From assembly GCF_900102345.1 (NCBI RefSeq), contig NZ_FNKB01000001.1:310001-374000 (forward strand): a DNA stretch of 64,000 bases, given 5' to 3'. This DNA is from Leucobacter chromiiresistens (lineage in GTDB: Bacteria; Actinomycetota; Actinomycetes; Actinomycetales; Microbacteriaceae). The notes below the pieces were generated by a model that did not search any database, was not told the origin of the DNA, and saw nothing but the letters and a program-made list of their open reading frames with translations. Numbering within the stretch: position 1 is the stretch's first letter; each line of letters starts with the position of its first letter. Positions 36,175-45,210 of this stretch are shown here, in pieces. Made by a program: the position numbers and the translations under genes.

Positions 36175-36717
36175 ATGAAAGACCTCTCGGGCCGTGAGGC
36201 GCTGCTGCGCGCCACCGTGGTCGTCGTGGCGGCCGGCGGGCTGCGCGCGCTCACCTATCGCGCGGTCGCCGCGGAGGCCGGAGTCTCGCACGGGCTCGTG
36301 CGCCATCACTTCGGCACTCGCGATCAGCTCATCGCCGAGGCGATGGAGTACGCCATCGACGAGAGCCTCAAGGGATCGAACATGGTGGGCGACGCGCTGA
36401 CCGCCGAGACGTTCGCGGCGGGGATCGAATCGCTGGCCGACCGCGAGAGCGGTTCGCAGGCGTTCCAGTACGAGCTGCTGCTCGAATCGCGGCGGCGCCC
36501 CGAGCTACGGCCGCTCGCCGAGCGCCACTACCTCGCCTACCGGGAGGCGATCTCGCGGCAGCTCGCGCGTCTCGGGGTGCGCGACGCCGGGCTCACCGAG
36601 CTCATCTGGTTCGCGCTCGACGGCATCGTGTTCAAGCAGCTGGTGCTGCCCGAGAGCGTCGCGCCGGCGCTCGCTCGCCTGCGCTCTCTCGTCGCACAGG
36701 CCCAGAGCGCGGACTGA
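36175..36717 (+). CDS. TetR/AcrR-family transcriptional regulator
   Basis: A 180-residue TetR-type repressor. The N-terminal helix-turn-helix runs LTYRAVAAEAGVSHGLVRHHFGTRDQLI; the C-terminal part (FQYELLLESRRRPELRPL) resembles the TetR_C ligand domain. TACGCT (36162-36167) lies seven bases before ATG 36175, suggesting leaderless expression. It ends 144 bp before the amine-catabolism genes, whose promoter holds an 18-bp palindrome. It is the natural candidate to bind that operator and respond to the amine substrate. Confidence 0.83.
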   Translation: MKDLSGREALLRATVVVVAAGGLRALTYRAVAAEAGVSHGLVRHHFGTRDQLIAEAMEYAIDESLKGSNMVGDALTAETFAAGIESLADRESGSQAFQYELLLESRRRPELRPLAERHYLAYREAISRQLARLGVRDAGLTELIWFALDGIVFKQLVLPESVAPALARLRSLVAQAQSAD

Positions 36718-36760
36718 CTGCGGGGATCGCGATCCGGCGCCTGCTCGATCACCCGCGCGC

Positions 36761-36789
36761 TTGACTATCCAAATGGATAGTTCTAGGGT
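36761..36789 (+). promoter_or_regulatory. Promoter with palindromic operator for the amine-oxidation genes
   Basis: TTGACT (36761-36766), 17-base spacer, TAGGGT (36784-36789). The palindrome ACTATCCA-AA-TGGATAGT (36764-36781) overlaps the -35 and fills the spacer; its arms are perfect. A repressor bound there, probably the adjacent TetR protein, would block transcription. Confidence 0.8.
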
Positions 36790-36860
36790 GGACGCACCCC
36801 ACCGGCCCCGCCGAGGGCCCCGAGCGCCGCAGCCCGGAACGAACGAAGGGACACACCGAC

Positions 36861-38018
36861 GTGCCGCACCCCCACCCCGCCGACGCACCCGCGAGCGACA
36901 CCCGCATCGACTTCCTGTACCTCAGCGAGCCCGACATGATCCGCGCCGGCGTCACCGACATGGCCGCATGCGTCGACACGATGTCCGACATGCTCGGCCT
37001 CTTCGCCGCCGGCGACTACCGCATGGCCGGCACCGAGAACAACTCGCACGGCGCGCAGATCTTCTTCCCCGAAACCGAGACCTTCCCCGGCATGCCCGTC
37101 GACGGCCCCGACCGGCGCTTCATGGCGATGCCCGCCTACCTCGGCGGCGACTACCAGACCGCCGGCTGCAAATGGTACGGCTCCAACGTCGCCAACAAGG
37201 AGCGCGGCCTGCCGCGCTCGATCCTCATGTTCACCCTCAGCGACAAAGACACGGGCGCGCCCCTCGCGATCATGTCGGCGAACCTGCTCAGCGCGTACCG
37301 CACCGGCGCGATCCCCGGCGTCGGCGCCCGCTACCTCGCCCGCGAAGACGCCCGCGTGGTCGGCATCGTCGGGCCCGGCCCGATGAACCGCACCTCGCTC
37401 GAATCGTTCGTCGCCGTCAGGCCCGGCATCGAGACCGTGCGCGTCTTCGGGCGCAGCCAGGGCGGCGTCGACACCTTCATCGCTTGGGCCGCCGACCGGT
37501 TTCCTCAGCTCGCGCTCGAGCAGGTCGACAGCTTCGAGGCCGCGGTGCGCGGATCGGACATCGTCAGCATCGCCGTGCCCAGCCAATCGGGATCGCAGCA
37601 CTACCCGCTCGTGTGCGACGAATGGGTGAAACCCGGCGCCTTCATCTGCTGCTCGGCGCACCTCGCCGTCGAGGAATCGCTCGTGCAGCGCTCCCGCCAC
37701 GTCGCCGACGCCCGCAAGATCTACCAGGCATGGGCCGAGGAGCTCCCCGAACCCGCCCACGAGACCGTGGGCATCTGGGGCATCCACCTCGTCGACCGCG
37801 TGCGCGACGGACGCATGACGCCCGAGCAGTTCGAAGACGTCGGCGAGATCATCCGCGGCGTCGCCCCCGGCCGGCGCCACGACGACGAGATCTTCATCTA
37901 CTCGGTCGGCGGCATGCCCGTCGAAGACGTCGCCTGGGCGACCCGCGTCTACCGCAACGCGGTGCGCGACGGCATCGGCACCACCCTGAACCTGTGGGAC
38001 GCGCCCGCGCTCGCCTGA
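36861..38018 (+). CDS. Ornithine cyclodeaminase/mu-crystallin-family protein (tyramine oxidase subunit B-like)
   Basis: A 385-residue protein of the ornithine cyclodeaminase/mu-crystallin family. Family features are GCKWYGSNVANKERGLPRS with the substrate-site Lys, AYRTGAIPGVGARYLA, and the Rossmann GIVGPGPMNRTSLESF for NAD(P). This subgroup, often named tyramine oxidase subunit B, commonly accompanies FAD amine oxidases, as here. It likely reduces or deaminates an imine/amino acid produced by its partner; the substrate is unknown. GTG 36861 has GAAGGG upstream. The flavoenzyme begins 38 bp after the stop. Confidence 0.8.
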   Translation: MPHPHPADAPASDTRIDFLYLSEPDMIRAGVTDMAACVDTMSDMLGLFAAGDYRMAGTENNSHGAQIFFPETETFPGMPVDGPDRRFMAMPAYLGGDYQTAGCKWYGSNVANKERGLPRSILMFTLSDKDTGAPLAIMSANLLSAYRTGAIPGVGARYLAREDARVVGIVGPGPMNRTSLESFVAVRPGIETVRVFGRSQGGVDTFIAWAADRFPQLALEQVDSFEAAVRGSDIVSIAVPSQSGSQHYPLVCDEWVKPGAFICCSAHLAVEESLVQRSRHVADARKIYQAWAEELPEPAHETVGIWGIHLVDRVRDGRMTPEQFEDVGEIIRGVAPGRRHDDEIFIYSVGGMPVEDVAWATRVYRNAVRDGIGTTLNLWDAPALA

Positions 38019-38056
38019 GCGACGCGGCCCGCAGCACCACACGAGATAGAGGACAC

Positions 38057-39241
38057 ATGGAACTGCAGCACACCGACGTGATCGTCATCGGAGCGGGCAC
38101 CGTGGGCTCGATGGCCCTCTGGCAGCTCAGCAAGCGCCCCGGCCTCCGGGTCGTCGGCATCGAGCAGTACGGGCGTGTGCACGCGCACGGCTCGTACGCG
38201 GGCGAATCGCGCGTCTTCCGCACCGCCGTGCACGAGGGCGGCACCTACGTCGGCATGATCCAACGATCCCGCGCGCTCTGGCGCGAGCTCGAACGGGAAT
38301 CGGGCCGCGACATCTACGCGGAGGTCGGCTGCCTGAGCATCGCCCCCGAGGGATTCCCCGACCTCGAGACCGCCATCGGAACGGTGCGGCAGTTCGACCT
38401 CCCCCACCGACTGCTCAGCACCGAAGAGCTGCGCGCCGAATACCCCCAGCACCGCATCGCCGACGGCGACGTCGGGCTGCTCGACGCGCACGGCGGCGGG
38501 CTGCGACCCGAAGTCGCCGTGATGTCGGCGCTCGACCTCGCCGAGGCGAACGGCGCCGAGCTGCATGTCAACACCCCCGTGCTCGAGATCGAGGAGCGGA
38601 GCGGCGGCGTCGTCGTGCGCACCCCCCAGCGGGCGTGGCTCGCGCGATCCGTCGTCGTCGCATCGGGATCGTGGTCGACGCGGCTCTCCCCCGCCCTGCA
38701 CGACCTGCTCCGCCTCCAGGTGCTCGGGCTCACCTGGTTCATGCCGAAGCACCCCGAGCGGTACGCGCCCGCGCACTTCCCCGCGTTCCTGCGAGACGCC
38801 GGACCGATCCACTTCTTCGGAGCGCCCAGCTTCGACGGATACTCGTTCAAGGCCTGCACCAACCCCGAGTGGCCGGTCGCCCGCGACGTCGACCAGGTGC
38901 CGACGTCGCACACGCGCGCCGAACTCATCAAGATCGGGCAGCGGGCCGCCGAGCTCTTCCCCGAGATCAGCCCCGAACCGGTGCGCCAGAGCGTGCACCA
39001 CTGCGCCTACACCCCGGATCGCCTGCCCGTGGTCGACCGCAGCCCGAGCGGGCGCGTCGTCACCGTCACCGGGCTCTCGGGCCACGGGTTCAAGTTCTCG
39101 CCGCAGCTCGGCGAGTGGGCGGCGCAGCTCGCGGCGGGAGACGACCTCGACGCGATCGCCGGGTGGGACCCGCGCTTCGCCCTCCCCGCGCACCTCGAGA
39201 GGCTCGCGGTCACCGGCCCCTACACCGGCGGCGGGCACTAG
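38057..39241 (+). CDS. FAD-dependent N-methyl amino acid/amine oxidase (MTOX/sarcosine oxidase family)
   Basis: A 394-residue flavoenzyme. VIVIGAGTVGSMALWQLSKR is the N-terminal FAD dinucleotide-binding motif, GSYAGESRVFR matches the MSOX/MTOX active-site loop, and GLSGHGFKFSPQLGEW the C-terminal FAD region. CAYTPDRLPVVDR includes the family CxYxxTPD-like motif, although the Cys normally linked to FAD is not in its usual GHGFK-adjacent place. It would oxidise a secondary or N-methylated amine to imine with H2O2 release. Co-transcribed with the OCD-like gene under the palindromic operator. Confidence 0.82.
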   Translation: MELQHTDVIVIGAGTVGSMALWQLSKRPGLRVVGIEQYGRVHAHGSYAGESRVFRTAVHEGGTYVGMIQRSRALWRELERESGRDIYAEVGCLSIAPEGFPDLETAIGTVRQFDLPHRLLSTEELRAEYPQHRIADGDVGLLDAHGGGLRPEVAVMSALDLAEANGAELHVNTPVLEIEERSGGVVVRTPQRAWLARSVVVASGSWSTRLSPALHDLLRLQVLGLTWFMPKHPERYAPAHFPAFLRDAGPIHFFGAPSFDGYSFKACTNPEWPVARDVDQVPTSHTRAELIKIGQRAAELFPEISPEPVRQSVHHCAYTPDRLPVVDRSPSGRVVTVTGLSGHGFKFSPQLGEWAAQLAAGDDLDAIAGWDPRFALPAHLERLAVTGPYTGGGH

Positions 39242-39287
39242 GGGCGGGGTGCGGCGGCGGCGTTATCAGTCAGTGCGGCGTTCCCCA

Positions 39288-39504
39288 CCGAAAGTGAGGG
39301 TTCTCCGCGAGCCGGAGGGATTTCTCGGCGGTGAAACGCTCCGAGTCGAGGCGAACCCTCGGTCTCGGCGGGCAGGGCGGGCCCGGGGCGCGGGCAGGGC
39401 CGGGCGCGGGCAGGGCGGGCCCGGGGCGCGGGCGGGGCGGGCCGGGCGCGGCGCGCGCGGCCCGCCCGCCCGCCCGCCCGCGCCCCGCGCACGCGCCCGC
39501 CCCC
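39288..39504. repeat. REP-like hairpin element, copy 4, and G+C-rich spacer
   Basis: 39288-39368 is an imperfect hairpin (ccgaaagtgagggtt... / ...aaccctcggtctcgg) of the REP-like family. The following ~130 bp is a nearly pure G/C stretch of gggcagg, gggcgcg and cccgcc units between convergent genes. No gene is seen here; the hairpin may terminate both transcripts. Confidence 0.65.
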
Positions 39505-40287
39505 CTACGAGTTCACCACCTTCCGCAGGCCCACGGCGCGCTCGACGATGAACACGATGACCACCGAGAGTGCGATGAGGATCGCCGACAGCGCGGCGAG
39601 GCCCGGGTCCGAGCGGTACTGCAGGTAGCGGAACATCTCGACGGGCAGGGTGGTGTGCCCCGATCCGGCGACGAAGAGCGAGATGACCGCCTCGTCGAAC
39701 GAGATGATGAACGCCATCACGCCGCCGGCGAGGATGCCCGGCGCGATGATCGGCAGGGTCACGCGGCGGAACGTGGTGAACGAGTTCGCGCCGTGCACCC
39801 GCGCCGCCTCCTCGCACCGCATGTCGCTCGTGGTGAGGCTCGAGAGCGTCGTGCGGATCACGTACGGCACGGTCACCCCGAAGTGCGCGAGCACGATGCC
39901 GGGGTAGGTGCCGACGAGCCCGACCGGCTGGAAGACGAGCAGCAGGCCGAGGCCGAGCACGACGCCCGGCACGAGGAGCGGCGAGAGGAAGAACCCCGAG
40001 ATCGCGGCCTTGCCGGGGAACTCGTACCGCGCGATCGCGAGGGCCACCGGAACGCCCAGCAGCAGCACGACGACGGCGGTGATCACCGCGGTGATGAGGC
40101 TGACGCGGGCGCCGTCCATCAGCTCGCTGTTCTCGAGGATGCTCTGGTACCACTGGAACGAGGGCGCCCCGAACTCGATGGCGAGACTCTTCGAGTCGTT
40201 GAACGAGATGATGACGACCGCGATGATCGGCGCGAGCAGGAACAGGTAGACGATCGTCACGATGATGCGGTTCAGAATCTTGGCCAT
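39505..40287 (-). CDS. ABC transporter permease, PotC-like
   Basis: A 260-residue inner-membrane permease with six hydrophobic spans. The conserved EAA loop reads EEAARVHGANSFTTFRRVTLP, followed by IIAPGI, as in polyamine-type (PotC) permeases. ATG 40287 starts MAKILNRIIVTIVYLFLLAP. Last gene of a four-gene importer operon (binding protein, ATPase, PotB-like, PotC-like). The substrate is probably a polyamine or related cation, from family membership only. Confidence 0.87.
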   Translation of the reverse strand: MAKILNRIIVTIVYLFLLAPIIAVVIISFNDSKSLAIEFGAPSFQWYQSILENSELMDGARVSLITAVITAVVVLLLGVPVALAIARYEFPGKAAISGFFLSPLLVPGVVLGLGLLLVFQPVGLVGTYPGIVLAHFGVTVPYVIRTTLSSLTTSDMRCEEAARVHGANSFTTFRRVTLPIIAPGILAGGVMAFIISFDEAVISLFVAGSGHTTLPVEMFRYLQYRSDPGLAALSAILIALSVVIVFIVERAVGLRKVVNS

Positions 40288-40292
40288 GGGCG

Positions 40293-41198
40293 TCACCCTT
40301 CGAATCGCTTGATGAGTCGTTGATAGACGGCCACGATCGCGCCGAAGACGACGAGGAGGATGACCGAGAGGGCGGAGGCCAACGGCCAGTTGAGCGTCTG
40401 CGTCGCCTCGCTGTACACCTCGGTCGCGAGGATGAACACGCGCCCGCCGCCGAGCAGCTTGGGCGTCACGAACGAGCTCACGGCGAGCACGAAGACGAGC
40501 AGGAACCCGGTGAAGACGCCCGGGAGCGACAGGGGGAGCGTCACCCGCAGGAACACCTTCACCTTGGAGGCGCCGAGCGATCCGGCCGCCTCTTCGAGGG
40601 AGCTGTTGATGCGGCCGAACCCGGAGATCATCGCGAGGATCGCGTACGGCATGAGAATCTCCACCAGCGCGATCGACGTGCCCAGGAAGTTGTTGCTCAG
40701 CCGCAGCGGACTGCTGAGGAGCCCCGTGTTCATCAGCGCCGCGTTGATGACGCCCTGGTCGCCGAGGATCGCCATCCACCCGAAGGTGCGCGCCACCGCG
40801 GAGGTGAGCAGCGGGGCGATGGCGAGCGCGATGAGCACCCCCTTCCACCGCGACGTCGTGCGGGTGAGGAACAGCGCGATCGGGTACGAGAGCACAACCG
40901 CGGCGAGCCCGCAGACGAGCCCCAGCATCAGCGTGTTGCCGACGACCTCCCAGTAGAACGGGTCGGCGAGCGCCTTGTGGTAGGAGGCGAGGGTGAACGT
41001 CTCGATCAGCTGGCCGCCCGATCCGTTCTCGTTGAGCGACATGCGGATCATCACGAACAGCGGCACGAGGAAGCTCGCGAAGAGCCCGATCACCCCGGGG
41101 AGCACCAGCCCGTAGGCGGAGAGTCGGGAGCGGTTGCGCGCCCGATTCGACTTCATGCCGACGCTGATGAGTTCGGTGTTGGTGTGCGTTGCAGCCAT
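40293..41198 (-). CDS. ABC transporter permease, PotB-like
   Basis: A 301-residue permease with six spans; the first is LVLPGVIGLFASFLVPLFVMI. The EAA loop is EEAAGSLGASKVKVFLRVTLPLSLPG. It forms the heteromeric channel with the PotC-like protein encoded five bases downstream. It follows the ATPase gene by 10 bp. Confidence 0.87.
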   Translation of the reverse strand: MAATHTNTELISVGMKSNRARNRSRLSAYGLVLPGVIGLFASFLVPLFVMIRMSLNENGSGGQLIETFTLASYHKALADPFYWEVVGNTLMLGLVCGLAAVVLSYPIALFLTRTTSRWKGVLIALAIAPLLTSAVARTFGWMAILGDQGVINAALMNTGLLSSPLRLSNNFLGTSIALVEILMPYAILAMISGFGRINSSLEEAAGSLGASKVKVFLRVTLPLSLPGVFTGFLLVFVLAVSSFVTPKLLGGGRVFILATEVYSEATQTLNWPLASALSVILLVVFGAIVAVYQRLIKRFEG

Positions 41199-41208
41199 AG
41201 GGATCGCC

Positions 41209-42318
41209 TCACCCCTCCGGCACGAGGTGCGCGTCGCCCGGCTCGAACGACACGTACGCCTCGTCGCCGATGCGCAGCTCGTCGCGCGCGGAGCTCAGCT
41301 TGTCGGCGCGCATCTCCTGCCCGCTGTCGAGCCGCAGGTCGTAGCTGCGCACGTTGCCGGTGTAGCTGGACGCGGTGACGCGGGCCCGCGCGGTGGGGAG
41401 CGATCCGAGGCGCTCGCCGCTCGGCTCGACGGTGACGCGGTGCGGCCGCACCACGAGCGACGCCGCGCCGGTGACGCCGGGCGCCCCCGCCACGGCGAAG
41501 CTTCCGAACAGGTCGGAGTGCACCTGGTACGTGCTGCCGGATCCGCCCGAGCCGCCCGACACGGCGCCGACCTCGAGGAAGTTCGCCTTGCCCACGAAGT
41601 TCGCGACGAACTTGGTGGCGGGGCTCTCGTAGATGGCGGTCGGGCGGTCGTACTGCTCGATGACGCCGTTGTTGAGGATGGCGATGCGATCCGCCATGTC
41701 GAGCGCCTCGTCCTGGTCATGCGTGACGAACAGGGTGGTGGTGCCCGACTCCTGCTGGATGCCGCGAATCTCACGGCGCATCGCCTCGCGGAGCTTCGCG
41801 TCGAGGTTCGAGAGCGGCTCGTCGAGCAGCAGCAGGGTGGGGTGGATCACAAGCGCCCGCGCCAGCGCGACGCGCTGCTGCTGGCCGCCCGAGAGCTCGG
41901 CGGGTTTGCGCGCCCTGAGGTGCCCGAGCTGCACCTTGTCGAGCGCTTCGGCGGTGCGCGGGGCGATCTGCGCCCGCGGCACCTTGTGCATCTGCAGGCC
42001 GAAGGCCACGTTCTCCTCGACCGTGAGGTGCGGGAACAGAGCGTACGACTGGAAGACCATGCCCATGCCGCGCTTGTGTACGGGCGTGGAGACGACGTCT
42101 TCGCCGTTCACCCGGATCTCGCCCGATGTCGGCTCCAGCAGGCCCGCGACCATGCGCAGGGTGGTGGTCTTGCCGCACCCCGAGGGGCCCAGCAGGGCGA
42201 CGAGGTCGCCCTGCTGCACGTCGAGGTTCACATCGTTGACCGCGGGGGCGGTGGTCTTCGGGTACGTCTTCTGGAGGTTGCGGATCGACAGGTACTCCGG
42301 GTCCAGCTGCTGCGTCAT
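41209..42318 (-). CDS. ABC transporter ATP-binding protein, PotA-like
   Basis: A 369-residue ATPase. Walker A is GPSGCGKTT, the Q-loop is MVFQSYALFPHLTV, the signature LSGGQQQRVALARAL, Walker B LLLLDEPLSNLD and the switch His in FVTHDQDEALDMADRI. A C-terminal TOBE domain (from ~residue 270, VVRPHRVTVEP) fits the PotA/MalK/CysA group. It powers uptake of the binding-protein-delivered substrate. The binding-protein stop lies two bases upstream of this ATG. Confidence 0.9.
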   Translation of the reverse strand: MTQQLDPEYLSIRNLQKTYPKTTAPAVNDVNLDVQQGDLVALLGPSGCGKTTTLRMVAGLLEPTSGEIRVNGEDVVSTPVHKRGMGMVFQSYALFPHLTVEENVAFGLQMHKVPRAQIAPRTAEALDKVQLGHLRARKPAELSGGQQQRVALARALVIHPTLLLLDEPLSNLDAKLREAMRREIRGIQQESGTTTLFVTHDQDEALDMADRIAILNNGVIEQYDRPTAIYESPATKFVANFVGKANFLEVGAVSGGSGGSGSTYQVHSDLFGSFAVAGAPGVTGAASLVVRPHRVTVEPSGERLGSLPTARARVTASSYTGNVRSYDLRLDSGQEMRADKLSSARDELRIGDEAYVSFEPGDAHLVPEG

Positions 42319-42320
42319 GA

Positions 42321-43385
42321 TCAGCCTCCGATGACGTTGCGTCGCCACTGCTCGGTCCAGGCGTCGCGCTCGTCGGCGAGCCAGATCCAGTCGATGTCGA
42401 CGATGTTGGGATCGGCCGAATCGGCGACGCGATCGGTGATCTCCTCGGGCAGTTCCGCGTCGGAGACGACGGGGGCGTAGAAGAGCGCCTCGGCGAACGA
42501 CTCCTGCGCCTCCTTCGAGAGGGCGTAGTCCATGAACTCGCGGGCCGCGTCGGCCTTCTCGCTGCCTTCGACGAGGTTGATCGTATTGATCTGGAACCCG
42601 ATGCCGTCGTCGGGCTGCACGACGCCCATGGCTCCGTCGGAGTCGTCTGCGAAGTACTGCGCGCGGGCGTTCCACCCGACGCCGTACTGCGAGGTGCCCG
42701 AGATGACGGGCTGGTAGACGTCGGGCACCGGCTCCCACGTATTGACGAGGGGCGCGAGCTCGGAGAGCTTCTCGATGGCGGGCTCGATGCTCTCCTGGTA
42801 GTCGTCGCCGAGGTTGTTCGCGGTGAGAATGGTGAGGGTGTGCCCCTGGATGTCGGGCGGGGCGGGGATCGACACGGAGTTCTCGGGCGCATCCCACAGG
42901 TCTTCGATGCCCTTCGGCGGATTCTTCACCTCGGCCGTGTTGTAGAGCACGACGAGGTTGTCGAAGGTGACCGCCGGGCCGAAGCCGTCGGCGCTCTGGC
43001 CGAGCTCGACGACGTTGGCGATGTTCGGCACCTCGTCGGCGGAGACCTTCGAGAAGAGCCCCTCCTGATTGCCGGTGTGGGCGACCGAGGCGTCCATGAT
43101 CGCGAGGTCGACGGTGGGGCTCGCCGATTCGCTGCGGAGCTTGCCGAGCATCTCGGCGCTGTGCTGCGCCGGCACGAAGTTCACGACGATGTCGTCTTGC
43201 GAGGCGTTGAACTCGTCGATCACGGCGGCGGTGTACTGATCCTCGAAGAGCGCGGCGTAGCCGAGCACGTTGATCTCGACGGCGTCGGGGTTCGCGGAGC
43301 CCGACCCGCCCGACCCGCTGCAGGCGGTCAGCGCGAGCGCAGAGATCATCACGGCGGATACGCCGAGTGCGGTCTTCTTCGACAT
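42321..43385 (-). CDS. ABC transporter substrate-binding lipoprotein, PotD-like
   Basis: A 354-residue extracellular solute-binding lipoprotein. The signal peptide ends in the lipobox LTAC. The mature protein shows the PotD/family-1 solute-binding layout (INVLGYAALFEDQYTAAVIDEF, IPAPPDIQG, YGVGWNARAQYF, GIGFQINTINLVEGS). Asp/Glu-rich patches could bind an amine. ATG 43385 has AAAGGAGAAG upstream. First gene of the importer operon, divergent from the RraA-nitrilase-GntR genes, so the importer likely feeds their pathway. Confidence 0.88.
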   Translation of the reverse strand: MSKKTALGVSAVMISALALTACSGSGGSGSANPDAVEINVLGYAALFEDQYTAAVIDEFNASQDDIVVNFVPAQHSAEMLGKLRSESASPTVDLAIMDASVAHTGNQEGLFSKVSADEVPNIANVVELGQSADGFGPAVTFDNLVVLYNTAEVKNPPKGIEDLWDAPENSVSIPAPPDIQGHTLTILTANNLGDDYQESIEPAIEKLSELAPLVNTWEPVPDVYQPVISGTSQYGVGWNARAQYFADDSDGAMGVVQPDDGIGFQINTINLVEGSEKADAAREFMDYALSKEAQESFAEALFYAPVVSDAELPEEITDRVADSADPNIVDIDWIWLADERDAWTEQWRRNVIGG

Positions 43386-43733
43386 GGTGCTTCTCCTTTG
43401 AAGTCTGATGCGGGGGCTCCCGCGTCGTTCACCCATGTCGACAGGCTTGGTCGAGAGCGACGATACGCGGCGGTGCCCGATCGCGCAAGACGCGATTCGG
43501 TAACGCTGCTCGGGGCGCTTCGGGCGATGGTGGCGTCGCCACGTGTCGCTGATCGGGGATTTCGCGCGATCCTCACCCCGAGGGTTTCGCGAGCGGCCCA
43601 CGCCTGCTACAGTGCATGGCACGTGTATACAACACGTACACAATCCGTGCGACAGGCCTGGTCAGCTCTGCACGATCCCACACGAAGAGGTGTGCGAACC
43701 CTCGCGGAACCCGCACCGGAAAGGCACGACACC
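43386..43733. promoter_or_regulatory. Divergent control region: ABC importer promoter and GntR-type operator
   Basis: For the importer (minus strand): TTGCGC (43488-43483), 17-base spacer, TATCGT (43465-43460). For the RraA operon (plus): a -10 TACAGT at 43608-43613, then immediately downstream GTGTA-N9-TACAC (43623-43641) containing the perfect palindrome TGTATACA (43624-43631), which resembles FCD-GntR operators. The FCD regulator is encoded three genes downstream. No ORF is supported in this 348-bp gap. Confidence 0.6.
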
Positions 43734-44396
43734 GTGTTCCAATTCCTCCCCATGCCCCAGCAGATCTCCGAGGAACGCCGCCGGGCGCTCCTCACCGTAC
43801 AGACGTCGACCCTCGGCCACCTGCGCGACTTCGGCTTCATCCGCGGGCTCACCCCCAACCGTCGCCCGATCCAGTTCGCCGGCACCGCCGTCACCGTGCG
43901 CCTCCCCCACATGGACTCCAGCGCCCTCCACGTCGCCGCCGACCACCTCCGCCCCGGCGACGTGCTCGTCGTCGAGCAGTCGGGCGACGAGCGCTCCAGC
44001 TTCGGCGGCATGGTCGCCTTCACCTCGAAGACCCGCGGAGCGGAGGGCGTCGTGCTCTCCGGAGCCATGAACGACTTCGACGAGGTGCTCGAACTCGGGC
44101 TGCCCGTGTACTCGCGCGGCGTCTCCGCGCGCACCACGCGGATCCTCGGCATCGAAGGGGCCATCAACGTTCCCATCACGGTCGGCGGAGTCGTCGTCAC
44201 CCCCGGCGACGCGGTGTTCGCCGACTCCGACGGCATCGCGGTGCTCACCGAGGATGAGATCGATGACATCGTCGCAGATCTGCGCAGCAAGGAGAACGCC
44301 GAGCCCGCGAAGAAGGCCGAGATCTCCGCGGGCCTGAAGCTCTCCGAGTGGAGCGGCGCCGCCCAGTACTTCGAGACCAGCGGGGCTGCACGATGA
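43734..44396 (+). CDS. RraA/HMG-aldolase-like fold protein
   Basis: A 220-residue RraA-family protein. ITVGGVVVTPGDAVFADSDGIAVL and GLPVYSRGVSARTTR match the family core, which includes 4-hydroxy-4-methyl-2-oxoglutarate aldolases and RNase E inhibitors. The usual catalytic G-x20-RD-x2-E/D motif reads GAMNDFDE here, with Asn replacing the substrate-binding Arg, so aldolase activity is doubtful. GTG 43734 has CGGAAAGG upstream. The stop overlaps the nitrilase ATG (ATGA). It is probably a catabolic enzyme of the same pathway. Confidence 0.75.
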   Translation: MFQFLPMPQQISEERRRALLTVQTSTLGHLRDFGFIRGLTPNRRPIQFAGTAVTVRLPHMDSSALHVAADHLRPGDVLVVEQSGDERSSFGGMVAFTSKTRGAEGVVLSGAMNDFDEVLELGLPVYSRGVSARTTRILGIEGAINVPITVGGVVVTPGDAVFADSDGIAVLTEDEIDDIVADLRSKENAEPAKKAEISAGLKLSEWSGAAQYFETSGAAR

Positions 44397-45196
44397 GCGA
44401 GTTCCGCCTCACCGTCGCCCAGTTCTCCGCCACCCTCGACGTCGCCCGCAACCGCGAACTCTCGGTCTCGCTGATCGCGCAGGCGGCGCCCAGCTCCGAC
44501 CTCGTCGTGATCCCCGAGAACGCCATGTACTCCGATCCCGCCAAGGAGCAGCCCGACTCCGGGTACTCCGAAGCCCTCGACGGCGACTTCGTCACCGCGC
44601 TGCGCGAAGCCGCCGAGCGCGGCGGCACCCACGTCGTCGCCGGATTCACCGAGACGAACCCCGGCGGGCACCCCTACAACACGCTCGTGCACATCGCCCC
44701 TACGGGCGAACTCGACGGCATCTACCGCAAGATCCACCTCTACGACGCCTTCGGATACCGGGAATCCGACTCGGTGACGGCGGCGAGCGCCGACACCCCG
44801 CTCACCTTCGCGGTGAACGGCATCACCGTCGGCGCCGCGACCTGCTACGACCTGCGCTTCCCCGAGATGGCGCGCTGGCTCGTCGACCACGGCGCCGACG
44901 TGCTCGTCTACCCCGCCGCGTGGGCCGTCGGGCCGATGAAGGAGCTGCACTGGGAGTCGCTGCTGCGCGCCCGCGCCATCGAGAACACGACGTACGTCGC
45001 CGCCGCCGGCCAGACCGGTCCGCACTGCACCGGCCAGAGCCAGATCATCGACCCGCTCGGCATCATGCGCGCCTCGGCCGGCGAGGAGGCCGATGCGTTC
45101 GCCACCGCGGTCATCAGCTCCGACCGCGTCGCACAGGTGCGCAGCACCAACCCGTGCCTCGAGAACCGCCGCTTCGTCGTCGGCCCGCAGGCCTGA
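44393..45196 (+). CDS. Carbon-nitrogen hydrolase (nitrilase superfamily amidase)
   Basis: A 267-residue nitrilase-superfamily enzyme with the complete triad: Glu42 (IPENAM), Lys113 (YRKIHLYDAF) and Cys151 (ATCYDLRFPE). The ESDSV loop and WAVGPMKELHWESLLRARAIENTTYVAAAGQ fit the omega-amidase/Nit2 or N-carbamoyl amidase-like branches. It hydrolyses a non-peptide C-N bond; the substrate is unknown but context suggests an amide or carbamoyl intermediate of amine breakdown. Translationally coupled to the RraA-like gene. Confidence 0.88.
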   Translation: MSEFRLTVAQFSATLDVARNRELSVSLIAQAAPSSDLVVIPENAMYSDPAKEQPDSGYSEALDGDFVTALREAAERGGTHVVAGFTETNPGGHPYNTLVHIAPTGELDGIYRKIHLYDAFGYRESDSVTAASADTPLTFAVNGITVGAATCYDLRFPEMARWLVDHGADVLVYPAAWAVGPMKELHWESLLRARAIENTTYVAAAGQTGPHCTGQSQIIDPLGIMRASAGEEADAFATAVISSDRVAQVRSTNPCLENRRFVVGPQA

Positions 45197-45210
45197 GCTA
45201 CGATCTACGC

